DNA of 35,929 bases. It comes from an uncultured Acetatifactor sp. Its GTDB lineage: Bacteria > Bacillota > Clostridia > Lachnospirales > Lachnospiraceae. Below the pieces are notes generated by a model that searched no databases, had not been told where the DNA came from, and saw only the letters and a list, made by a program, of their open reading frames with translations. This document shows positions 1 to 6,821 of the stretch, one piece after another. Position numbers and translations under genes: made by a program. Each line of letters opens with the position of its first letter. Within the stretch, counting starts at the first letter, position 1. The stretch is taken from contig CAJTZD010000040.1 of the NCBI GenBank assembly GCA_910584235.1, positions 1-35,929 of the forward strand, written 5' to 3'.

Positions 1-179
1 GTTTTGGGGGTCGGTCTGCTCCTAAAGATTATGGTGCTAACTTCTAAACACGGGAGTGAGCAGCTACGGCCTGGAAATGTAGAGCGCCCGCAGGATAAAA
101 TTTTAATTGTTCATTTAAAAAAGGTATAAAATGTTGCGGAAAATGGAAAACTTATACTTTATTATCAAAAATTCTACAA
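1..179. other. left edge, no clear gene
   Basis: The first 129 bases form an open frame on the plus strand that ends in TAA at 127-129. Its 42 residues match nothing I recognise and such a run is not rare by chance. A second frame ends at 47. Either could be the last codons of a gene cut by the window edge. From about 100 on the sequence is AT-rich and looks like promoter-proximal spacer for the gene at 294. Confidence 0.2.
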
Positions 180-208
180 TTGAAAAATTCTGAATATCAT
201 GCTATCAT
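180..208 (+). promoter_or_regulatory. sigma-A-type promoter of mecA
   Basis: The -35 box TTGAAA at 180-185 and the -10 box TATCAT at 203-208 are separated by 17 bases. The expected start of transcription, about 214-216, falls in the first copy of the 8-bp tandem repeat. The spacing is ideal and the -10 box is slightly off consensus. Confidence 0.5.
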
Positions 209-212
209 AGAA

Positions 213-268
213 ATGTGGTTATGTGGTTATGTGGTTATGTGGTTATGTGGTTATGTGGTTATGTGGTA
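213..268. repeat. 8-bp tandem repeat, 7 copies
   Basis: Six perfect copies of ATGTGGTT are followed by a seventh ending in A instead of T. The array occupies the predicted transcription start and 5' leader of the mecA-like gene. The unit is not a multiple of three, so copy-number change by slippage would alter leader length and shift any upstream reading frame without touching the mecA coding frame. Confidence 0.9.
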
Positions 269-293
269 GGTGCATTTTTATGAGGATAATGAT

Positions 294-1013
294 ATGAGAA
301 TTGAACGAGTGGATGAAAAGACGGTAAAGTGTTTCCTATCCAATGAGGAATTGGAAGAATATCAGATTGATTATAAAGACTTCGTCCTGCGCAGCGACAA
401 GGCCAGGGAAGTCGTGCAGGAGATCATCGAGCATGCCGCGGAAGAGGTGGGATACAAGCCGCCAAGATTCGCATTCGACCTGCAGATCATGATGCTGCCG
501 GACCAGGGACTGATTCTGACCTTTTCGGACAGGGATCCGGAGATGAAAGAGAGCGATCAGTTCATAGAGTGTCTTAGGGAGATGAAAAAGATTCTGCAGA
601 GGACCAGGGAAAAGATAGGAGCGGGAAGCGCTGAGGCCGGGGACGGCAGCCAGACACCGGAGGATCAGGGCCAGAAAGCAGGGAATACGAAAAGCGCCGG
701 GAAAGCAGGGAGGCAGCAGGAGAGCCGCCCCAGCTTTGCGGTATTCGCTTTTGCGGAGCTGGGCAGGATCATCGAATTCGCTTCCATGCTGCCCTCCAAC
801 CTGCAGGTGGAAAGCAGCGTGTATGTGATGGACGGACTTTACTTCCTGTATTTGCTCAAGGGCCGCGCCTCCTATGAGCGCTACAGCAGGGCATGTATAC
901 AGGCCATGGAGTTCGCCAGCCTCTACGCTGCCGAGCCCTCCCAGACTGCGCAGCTGGAGGAGCACGGAGAGTGCCTCATTCCGGAAAAGGCGCTGAAGAA
1001 GCTGCGGAGATAA
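294..1013 (+). CDS. mecA: MecA-like ClpC adaptor protein
   Basis: The 239-residue product begins MRIERVDEKTVKCFLSNEEL, the typical MecA N-terminus. Known MecA proteins deliver substrates to the ClpC unfoldase for ClpP degradation and promote ClpC assembly in the cytosol. The N-terminal substrate-binding region covers residues 1-80. A linker rich in Gly, Ala, Gln and Ser runs from about 105 to 145. The C-terminal ClpC-binding domain starts near SFAVFAFAELGRIIEFASML. I chose ATG at 294 because GAGG lies at 282-285 just upstream and homologs start here; a GTG at 270 in the same frame would add eight residues coming out of the repeat leader. A strong hairpin follows the stop codon, suggesting a single-gene transcript. 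The role is inferred from family resemblance. Confidence 0.85.
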   Translation: MRIERVDEKTVKCFLSNEELEEYQIDYKDFVLRSDKAREVVQEIIEHAAEEVGYKPPRFAFDLQIMMLPDQGLILTFSDRDPEMKESDQFIECLREMKKILQRTREKIGAGSAEAGDGSQTPEDQGQKAGNTKSAGKAGRQQESRPSFAVFAFAELGRIIEFASMLPSNLQVESSVYVMDGLYFLYLLKGRASYERYSRACIQAMEFASLYAAEPSQTAQLEEHGECLIPEKALKKLRR

Positions 1014-1039
1014 TAGAGGAAGAGACAGATGTATTATAG

Positions 1040-1075
1040 AGCCAATGTATGCGGTTTTGCGTACATTGGCTTTCG
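1040..1075 (+). terminator. rho-independent terminator after mecA
   Basis: Bases 1040-1052 pair with 1059-1071 (13 pairs, one G-T), with a six-base loop containing TTTT. The right arm runs into TTTCGTT. The U tract is short but the stem is nearly perfect. This hairpin lies inside the 5' extension of the next reading frame and argues against that frame starting at 1029. Confidence 0.7.
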
Positions 1076-1217
1076 TTATGGGGAACTACAGGGAGTTGTG
1101 GAGAGTTATGGGGAGATGGCATGTTGCGGACTGGCCATAGGGACGTGTCCGGAAGCAGAACAAAAACTTCGGCTGTTTCAAAGAACCCAATGGGAGTCTG
1201 AGGAAAGGCAGAAACAT

Positions 1218-2576
1218 ATGGAAAAAAAGATGGAACAGAAGAGGAACATGACGGAAGGGAAAATTGCGCTGCCTCTGGTGGCGTTCACGCTGCCGCTGGT
1301 GTTGGGCAATCTGTTCCAGCTTACCTATAACGCGGTGGATTCCGTCATTGTAGGACAATATGTGGGAGAGGAGGCGCTGGCCGCAGTGGGCACTTCTGCC
1401 CCTTTGATGAACATCGCGCTTTTGGTCATCAGCGGTCTGTGCATGGGAGCAAGCATCCTCATGAGCGCCCAGTACGGTTCCGGGGACCATGAACTGCTTT
1501 CCCGCCAGATCAGCACCACATTCCTGGCGGGCAGCGGTTTTTCCCTGCTGTTTTCCCTACTCACCATTTTGCTGGCCGAGCCGCTGCTTCGCCTGATCCG
1601 GGTGCCGGAGGAGGTGATGGGGGAGGCCGGGGTCTATCTGCGGATTATTTTTCTGGGAATCCTGTTTACATTCATTTACAATTTCCTGGCCAATACCCTG
1701 CGGGCTCTGGGGGACAGCAGGACGCCGCTGTATTTCCTGGCCATCAGCGCAGTGCTGAACATTTTCGGAGACCTCCTGCTGGTGGCGGTATTTGGGCTGG
1801 GTGTGTTTGGCAGCGCAGTGTCCACTGTAGTCAGCGAGGCTGTCTGCTGCCTGCTCTGCGCCATTTATATCGGCAAAAAAGTACCGCTTCTGAGGCTGGG
1901 GAAAGGATGGCTTGTGTTCGACAGAAAACTCCTGGGACGGACTATTTCCTACGGCGCTACCAGCGCCCTGCAGCAGGCATGCCTGCAGGTGGGAAAGACC
2001 ATCATCCAGGCCATGGTGAACACTCAGGGAGTCAGCGTGATGGCTGCCTTTACCGCCGTGAACCGGGTGGACGATTTCGCCTACACGCCGCAGCAGAACA
2101 TCGGCCATGCCATGACCACCTTTATCGCCCAGAACAAGGGAGCCGGACACAGGGAGAGGATCCGGCGGGGCTTTCAGGCCGGAATGGCCATAGAGATGAT
2201 TTATTCCGTTATCATATGCCTTGCCATACTGACAGGCGCGCCTGCCATCATGAAGCTTTTCACCGAGACAGAGGACGCCCGGGTGGTTTCGCTGGGAGTG
2301 TCGTACCTGCGGCAGATTGCGTGGATGTATTTCCTGCCGGGCCTCACCAATGGGATACAGGGGTTCTTCCGGGGAATGGGGGAGCTGAAAGTCACCCTGT
2401 ACAGCACTTTCATGAACATGTTAGGCCGGGTGGCGGCGGTGTGGGCGTTGCTGCTGGGATTTTCCCTTGGCTTCGCCAGCCTGGCCTGGGCGAACTTCGC
2501 GGGGTGGGTGGTGATGCTGCTGTTTGAGGCACCGCTCTTGCGCAGGGGGCTTCGGAAGGGAGGCTTTCGGGAATAG
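1218..2576 (+). CDS. MATE family multidrug/Na+ antiporter
   Basis: The 452-residue integral membrane protein has the MATE hallmark near its start: PLVLGNLFQLTYNAVDSVIV followed by GQYVGEEALAAVGTS. MATE proteins export cationic drugs or toxic metabolites in exchange for Na+ or H+. About twelve hydrophobic helices are visible in two homologous halves, and the length matches the family (about 450). The same frame is open upstream to 1029, but that part contains the mecA terminator and is hydrophilic. ATG at 1218 has AGGAAAGG at 1200-1207 and gives MEKKMEQKRN before the first helix; ATG at 1248 is an alternative. The substrate cannot be told from sequence. The gene ends where a truncated minus-strand gene begins, a probable recombination junction. 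Confidence 0.88.
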   Translation: MEKKMEQKRNMTEGKIALPLVAFTLPLVLGNLFQLTYNAVDSVIVGQYVGEEALAAVGTSAPLMNIALLVISGLCMGASILMSAQYGSGDHELLSRQISTTFLAGSGFSLLFSLLTILLAEPLLRLIRVPEEVMGEAGVYLRIIFLGILFTFIYNFLANTLRALGDSRTPLYFLAISAVLNIFGDLLLVAVFGLGVFGSAVSTVVSEAVCCLLCAIYIGKKVPLLRLGKGWLVFDRKLLGRTISYGATSALQQACLQVGKTIIQAMVNTQGVSVMAAFTAVNRVDDFAYTPQQNIGHAMTTFIAQNKGAGHRERIRRGFQAGMAIEMIYSVIICLAILTGAPAIMKLFTETEDARVVSLGVSYLRQIAWMYFLPGLTNGIQGFFRGMGELKVTLYSTFMNMLGRVAAVWALLLGFSLGFASLAWANFAGWVVMLLFEAPLLRRGLRKGGFRE

Positions 2577-2833
2577 ACGGGTTTGGTCAGACTATATTCC
2601 ACGGGCTCTCTCGGCTTTTCGTCCGGATGCTTTCTGTTGTATCTTTCACAATAGGAAGCTGCCCACTCTTGTGCCCGATTGAGGCTGTTTTCCCAAAAGT
2701 AGATTCCACTGCCTAACCAATCATAAGAATTATGACTTGCATGTAACCTTTCATGTTTATATATTACGTTTTCATAGGTATTTGTGTCACAGCCGTGAAA
2801 ACCAATAATTAAATTTGGCAGATTACTATACAT
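2577..2833 (-). pseudogene. truncated ADP-ribosyltransferase-like toxin
   Basis: From ATG at 2833 the minus strand reads MYSNLPNLIIGFHGCDTNTY and later YDWLGSGIYFWENSLNRAQE. The pattern GFHGC...YDWLGxGIYFWE...RAxxWA belongs to a family of small proteins that I believe carry an ADP-ribosyltransferase-like fold (His in GFHGC, Tyr in GIYFWE). After about residue 80 the similarity stops and the frame runs into the antisense of the MATE 3' end, so the C-terminal half is missing. The start follows the upstream antitoxin-like frame by three bases, with AAAGGA as a weak ribosome-binding site. The family assignment is from memory of motifs; the truncation is visible directly. Confidence 0.6.
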
Positions 2834-2836
2834 ACA

Positions 2837-3096
2837 CTATCCTTTGCGGCTGTCATATATTCTGCTATTACTGTATCTTTCAGAAAACTCGCCGTCTTCA
2901 CATATTATATGACAGTCCTCTAAATTTTTTGGGATTTCCTTACCGCCTCACTATTGGACATTTGCCTTAAGTTCTGCAGGTAATTCTCCATTCCTTTTAT
3001 ATAAGCTGTTCTTTCGCATTCCACTAGCTCTATCGTTGGCATAATATTCACCTCATCTTCTGCAGACATGTGACCATTTGTTCTCTTTGCGTTCAT
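2837..3096 (-). pseudogene. frameshifted antitoxin-like small gene
   Basis: ATG at 3096 (GAGAGGATGTA upstream) opens a 58-codon frame that stops at 2920-2922 just after a run of six A residues. Adding one A to that run would continue the frame through NLEDCHIICEDGEFSERYSN to a stop at 2837-2839, four bases before the toxin-like start. The C-terminal pattern KSQKNLEDCHIICEDGEFSE recalls small antitoxin-like proteins that end in 'xGIIDExGxLxxxY'. I read it as an 86-residue antitoxin partner broken by a one-base deletion, next to a toxin that is itself truncated. A functional 58-residue protein cannot be excluded. Confidence 0.5.
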
Positions 3097-3206
3097 TACA
3101 TCCTCTCCCTATAGACAAGAGTATACACTATGTTATAGGAAAAAATGTAGAAATGAATCTAGGAATGTTTTTATTTTAGAACCAAAAAGATGATTCTGGT
3201 ATGTGT

Positions 3207-3294
3207 ATTCTATTATACTATTTGATAATAGAATCTTATCTTAGATTCTATTATACTGTTCGATAATAGAATCTTATCTTAGATTCTATTATAA
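3207..3294. repeat. 38-bp palindromic repeat array (2.3 copies)
   Basis: ATTCTATTAT starts at 3207, 3245 and 3283, an exact 38-bp period. In the first two units it is followed by its inverted partner ATAATAGAAT, with an 8-bp gap. The units differ only in the loop (ACTATTTG against ACTGTTCG). The array lies about 110 bp upstream of the broken antitoxin-like gene and could be its operator or a small palindromic intergenic element. Confidence 0.8.
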
Positions 3295-3427
3295 GACAAT
3301 ATCTAAGTTTTTACAACTAAATTTTCCGGTTTATATTAGTGGAGGAGATACGCTGAAAGAGATGCCAATGAGAACACTTTCTGCCAGGGTACATTGGTCC
3401 AAGGGTTTGCCTAACGAAGAATAGCAT

Positions 3428-3467
3428 AAAAAAGTTCGCCTTACTGGCATGTAAGACGAACTTTTTT
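3428..3467. terminator. bidirectional terminator hairpin, left copy
   Basis: Bases 3428-3444 pair with 3451-3467 (17 positions, one A-C mismatch) around the loop TGGCAT. The left arm starts with six A and the right arm ends in seven T, so it can terminate transcription from both sides. The core recurs in inverse orientation at 3673-3701. Confidence 0.75.
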
Positions 3468-3479
3468 TCTGTTTCTAAC

Positions 3480-3508
3480 ATTTTATACCTTATAGGGGTA
3501 CAGTGCAA
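3480..3508 (-). promoter_or_regulatory. minus-strand promoter facing a terminator
   Basis: Read on the minus strand, TTGCAC (3508-3503), a 17-base spacer and TAAAAT (3485-3480) form a good sigma-A promoter. Transcription would start near 3473 and run at once into the hairpin at 3428-3467, giving at most a transcript of about 45 bases. I see no gene for it to drive in this orientation. Confidence 0.4.
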
Positions 3509-3672
3509 GCCTAATTTCATTTTTGTCAGTATTTTCTATATTCTATCGTTTCTCCCAATGGTTTTTGTTTATTCTGTTGGAAAATAATTGCTGGATTAGC
3601 GTATTATTCCTTTCTTGATAGTTTTCCGGGCTTTTCCCCAATAGGTCTACAGGAGTCCTCGGGAGCCAAAAA

Positions 3673-3701
3673 GTTTCGTCTTACATGCCAGTAAGGCGAA
3701 C
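3673..3701. repeat. hairpin, inverted copy of 3434-3461
   Basis: This segment matches the reverse complement of 3434-3461 at 28 of 28 positions, apart from one extra T. The stem (3673-3684 with 3691-3701) is preserved, but the right side is followed by CGATTT rather than a T tract, so it should terminate poorly in the plus direction. On the minus strand it is followed by CTTTTTGG. The two copies enclose about 210 bp that include the minus-strand promoter. Confidence 0.75.
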
Positions 3702-3853
3702 GATTTGGAGTTCGCGGGGACGCAGGGGCTCGCTTGGAAGTCTGAAAGACGGACATGCGGGATTTGGTTCTATGGCAAGGGCGGCGGAGGATAAGGTCTC
3801 AAGGGTCGATTCTCGGTATGGGAATGGACGGCCAGGATGGATATGGGGAGAAA

Positions 3854-4747
3854 ATGTCGGGGATGAGCGGAATGGGAGATGAGGGCAAGCGGGGACAACT
3901 TCCCGGTGCCAAGTACAACAGAAAGCAAGAGCAGAGTCCTGTTGCCAAGTACAACAGAAAGCAAGAGCAGCTTCCCGGTGCCAAGTACAATAGAAAGCAA
4001 GAGCAGTCCTCTATTGCCGAGTACTACGAGAAGATGCGGGAATTGGGATGCTTCACTTTACAGGACGTCACTGAGATGGTGGGGGAGCGGTCGGCTGTGA
4101 CCTACCTGGTGAACGACTACCAGCGCAGGGGCTATATCGAACGGATACACCGGAATCTGTATACAGTAATAAATCGGGAGACAGAGGAGCCGGCGCTGAC
4201 CAGATATCAGATCGGCAGCAGACTGTTCCCGGACGCGTATATTGCCCTCCACAGCGCTTTCGGTGCGTGGGGCTATGCGCCGGAAGAGGGGAACGAGGTC
4301 TTCGTGGCAACTCAGACGCGTTTCACGGACTTTCGCTACAACGGAGTCTTCTACCGCAGAGTGCATCCAAGGCCAAATGCCGATACGGTATGGCACGAGG
4401 GGAGCCTGGTGACCAGCCTGGAGCAGACCGTGGTGGACAGCCTCCACAGCTTTGAGGGGGAGGCCGGGCTGGAGAGAGTGGCGGAATGCATCATGCGCCT
4501 GCCGCACCTGGATGTGGACAAGCTGCTGGACTGCCTGGAACGGTATGGCAACGGGTACCTGTACCAGAAGTGCGGGTATGTGCTGGAGCAGCTGCAGAAC
4601 TACGTGAAGCTGCCCAGGGCGTTTTACCGGGAATGCAGGGAGCACTGCGCCAGCACGGTGCGGTATATGATGAAAGGCACGGACGGGCTGATTTATCATA
4701 AGGAATGGGGGATTTATGCTCCGGCTTATTTGGAGGTTGGGGAGTGA
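3854..4747 (+). CDS. orphan AbiEi-type antitoxin/regulator
   Basis: The product resembles AbiEi-family proteins, whose N-terminal winged helix autoregulates AbiE type IV toxin-antitoxin operons. The region YEKMRELGCFTLQDVTEMVG followed by VNDYQRRGYIERIHRNLYTV is the typical winged-helix start; the rest, through LVTSLEQTVVDSLHSFEG and IYHKEWGIYAPAYLEVGE, is the C-terminal domain. No AbiEii nucleotidyltransferase toxin follows; the next gene is a glycosyltransferase 72 bp away. Residues 16-51 are three 12-residue repeats ending KYNRKQEQ, an unusual charged extension. The start is uncertain: ATG at 3854 has GGGGAG three bases upstream, while 3755 and 3863 are in the same frame. Its position before the polysaccharide operon allows a regulatory role, but that is inference. 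Confidence 0.7.
   Translation: MSGMSGMGDEGKRGQLPGAKYNRKQEQSPVAKYNRKQEQLPGAKYNRKQEQSSIAEYYEKMRELGCFTLQDVTEMVGERSAVTYLVNDYQRRGYIERIHRNLYTVINRETEEPALTRYQIGSRLFPDAYIALHSAFGAWGYAPEEGNEVFVATQTRFTDFRYNGVFYRRVHPRPNADTVWHEGSLVTSLEQTVVDSLHSFEGEAGLERVAECIMRLPHLDVDKLLDCLERYGNGYLYQKCGYVLEQLQNYVKLPRAFYRECREHCASTVRYMMKGTDGLIYHKEWGIYAPAYLEVGE
3899..4018 (+). repeat. 36-bp in-frame tandem repeat, 3.3 copies
   Basis: Units start at 3899, 3935 and 3971, with a partial fourth at 4007. The core CCAAGTACAACAGAAAGCAA is nearly identical in all three; the first 12 bases vary (CTTCCCGGTGCC, AGTCCTGTTGCC, CTTCCCGGTGCC). They encode 12-residue repeats ending KYNRKQEQ in the AbiEi-type protein. High identity suggests recent expansion. 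Confidence 0.9.
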
Positions 4748-4819
4748 GTTAGTCGGGCTGGCATTTTTAGCCTTTTAGGAAAGTGCTGATGCAGGAGGTA
4801 TGAAGTTGAGGAGGGCCGA

Positions 4820-5626
4820 ATGAGTGAAACCTACGAGCCGTGTGTCGCAATCATTATAGCAACACATAAAAGATATCAGATGCCTAAGGACAGATTATAC
4901 ATTCCATTGCATGTAGGAGCAGAAGGAAAAACAGATATAGAAGGGAATGTCCTTGATTTGGGCTATGCAATGGACAATACAGGAGAGAATATATCAAATC
5001 TTAATCCTGCATTCTGCGAGCTTACTGGGTTGTATTGGGCATGGAAGAATATTGATGCTGACTATATAGGTCTTGTTCATTACAGGAGATTATTTGAAAT
5101 GGGCGGGGAGATCCTGACTTATGAGAGGCTCAAAATGCATCTGGGAAAGATCAAGGTTTTCATACCCCGGAAACGAAGATATGTGATAGAGACATTGAAA
5201 TCCCATTATAATCATACACATTGTCCGGAGCACTTGGAGACAACCGAAAGAGTGCTAATGGAGAGATATCCTGAATATGAGCAAGCTTATAAAAAGGCAA
5301 TAAACAGAACGTGGGGATATATGTTTAACATGATGATTATGGAGAAGAATCTTCTCAATCATTATTGTACATGGCTGTTTGATATTTTGTTTGAAATCTT
5401 CGAAAGAATAGACAGTTCAAGTTACTCTGCTTTTGCGAAAAGGTATGTTGGAAGGATAAGCGAGATTCTTTTTAATGTATGGCTTGTATGGCAATTAGAA
5501 AACGGTAAAGTTGGAAAGAATCAGATTATGGAATTGAAGTGTAATGTTGAAGAGGATTGGCTGGTCAAGATTCCGGCATTTTTTAAGGCAAAGTTTTTGG
5601 GCAGGAAATACGAGAACAGCTTTTGA
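4820..5626 (+). CDS. DUF4422 family glycosyltransferase
   Basis: The 268-residue protein carries DUF4422 signatures: an N-terminal strand CVAIIIATHKRYQMP, then NISNLNPAFCELTGLYWAWK, then DADYIGLVHYRRLF. DUF4422 proteins occur in capsule and exopolysaccharide loci and are treated as glycosyltransferases acting on lipid-linked intermediates at the inner face of the membrane. The start has GAGGAGGG just upstream. It is the first gene of an AT-rich run of ten co-oriented genes with small gaps or overlaps. The sugar donor and acceptor are not predictable. GC content drops sharply from the AbiEi-type gene to this one. Confidence 0.82.
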   Translation: MSETYEPCVAIIIATHKRYQMPKDRLYIPLHVGAEGKTDIEGNVLDLGYAMDNTGENISNLNPAFCELTGLYWAWKNIDADYIGLVHYRRLFEMGGEILTYERLKMHLGKIKVFIPRKRRYVIETLKSHYNHTHCPEHLETTERVLMERYPEYEQAYKKAINRTWGYMFNMMIMEKNLLNHYCTWLFDILFEIFERIDSSSYSAFAKRYVGRISEILFNVWLVWQLENGKVGKNQIMELKCNVEEDWLVKIPAFFKAKFLGRKYENSF

Positions 5627-5657
5627 TGTTTAAGCGAAATATATGGGGGTCACTGCA

Positions 5658-6821
5658 ATGACATATTCCGCAGAACGGATTGAAGAAGACTGTTATAAAT
5701 TAGGAAAAGATTATTTTGGCCCTTTTTTATATGGTTTTGTAAAGTGGCTACATAGGGAAATAGTAGAACGTTCAATAGACAAAGCATTTTTTCTTTCAAG
5801 AGATGGCTATATGATGATAAAGGCGTATAGGCATCTTTTTGGGAATGATAATACAAGATACATTTATTTCTCCAGAAATAGCCTAAGAATGGGATTGCTT
5901 TATAAATGCAGGAATTATTCTGAATCAATTGAATATCTCACAAAAGAGAGATACATATCGTTATCGAAAATATTAAAGTATTACGGATTTGGGGAAAAGG
6001 AACAGGAAGAGATATCAAAGAAATACGGTATACCTTTAGAAGCAGAATACTTATTGGAAAGGTTATCAGGAGAAAACATAGTAAAAAATATATATGATAA
6101 TTACACATGCATCATCAAAAAGCGGTCTTATGCCCAGGCAAGGATGTTGAGAAAATATCTGGAACAAAACAATGTGAGTGGCAAGTGTGCCATTATAGAT
6201 ATTGGATGGCACGGAAGCATGCAATACTATTTGGAACAATTTGCTGAGAATGAGGGAATAGAGCTAAACGTTTTAGGACTTTATGTAGGGATTGACCCGA
6301 TATATCAGACCAAAGGTACAATGAGGGGATATGCTTTTTCGCCAACAGACTTCCGGAATAGAAAAAAGGTTCTCTGCTTTTTAGGAGGCTATGAGAGATT
6401 GTTTCAAAGCCAAGACGGAAGTACAAAAGGGTATAAAGAAGAAAGAGAAGAGATAGTGCCAATTTTAGACTCTTACGAGTATGAGGGCAGAACGGAACTT
6501 AAAAAGGCAATTTCTTTATGGCAGCAGGGAGCGATGGAATATATTCATAGTGATAAAAAATCAGAAGATGAGACAAAATTAATTGGTCCGATAATGAAGT
6601 TTGGAATGAATCCTCCGCAATGGGGAATAGAAATCTTTAAAGATTTTTTTATTAAAGATGGAAGCGATCAGGTGTATGTGAGCACGAAACCGCTTTATAA
6701 ATATCATATAAAGGAATTGATTCATACATTAAGCAATAGTGTATGGAAAACGGGTTTTATGAAATCGATAATGAGAATTCCGTTTCCCTATTACTGGATA
6801 TACGCAGGAATGAGAAGATGA
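5658..6821 (+). CDS. COG5610-like C-terminal module protein
   Basis: The 387-residue protein resembles the C-terminal half of large HAD-superfamily proteins (COG5610 type) found in polysaccharide loci. Visible blocks are DKAFFLSRDGYMMIKAYRHL, YIYFSRNSLRMGLL, AIIDIGWHGSMQYYLEQF and GGYERLFQSQDGSTKGY. It lacks the DxDxT HAD catalytic motif, but that domain is encoded by the next gene, which overlaps it by four bases. In fused relatives the HAD part comes first, so here the two halves are split and in reverse order. I chose ATG at 5658 (GGGGGT upstream) over 5643. Function is unknown; involvement in polymer substituent or phospho-sugar chemistry is inference. Confidence 0.65.
   Translation: MTYSAERIEEDCYKLGKDYFGPFLYGFVKWLHREIVERSIDKAFFLSRDGYMMIKAYRHLFGNDNTRYIYFSRNSLRMGLLYKCRNYSESIEYLTKERYISLSKILKYYGFGEKEQEEISKKYGIPLEAEYLLERLSGENIVKNIYDNYTCIIKKRSYAQARMLRKYLEQNNVSGKCAIIDIGWHGSMQYYLEQFAENEGIELNVLGLYVGIDPIYQTKGTMRGYAFSPTDFRNRKKVLCFLGGYERLFQSQDGSTKGYKEEREEIVPILDSYEYEGRTELKKAISLWQQGAMEYIHSDKKSEDETKLIGPIMKFGMNPPQWGIEIFKDFFIKDGSDQVYVSTKPLYKYHIKELIHTLSNSVWKTGFMKSIMRIPFPYYWIYAGMRR

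Larger units (their letters stand above)
3295..3853. other. gene-poor spacer with hairpins
   Basis: Apart from the two hairpins and the promoter described separately, I find no convincing gene here. A 67-codon minus-strand frame (3317-3520) overlaps the terminator and has no ribosome-binding site. The frame leading into the AbiEi-type gene is open from 3755, but its translation is rich in Gly, Met and Asp and looks non-coding. Base composition changes from AT-rich to GC-rich at about 3700. Confidence 0.5.

Noticed and set aside
1029..1217. 63-codon N-terminal extension of the MATE protein
   Set aside because: It overlaps a near-perfect terminator hairpin, is not MATE-like, and a better start with a ribosome-binding site exists at 1218.
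3317..3520. 67-codon minus-strand frame
   Set aside because: It spans the bidirectional terminator and a promoter, has no ribosome-binding site and no recognisable motif.
3899..4018. Short CRISPR-like array
   Set aside because: The 36-bp units are contiguous without spacers and encode in-frame protein repeats.
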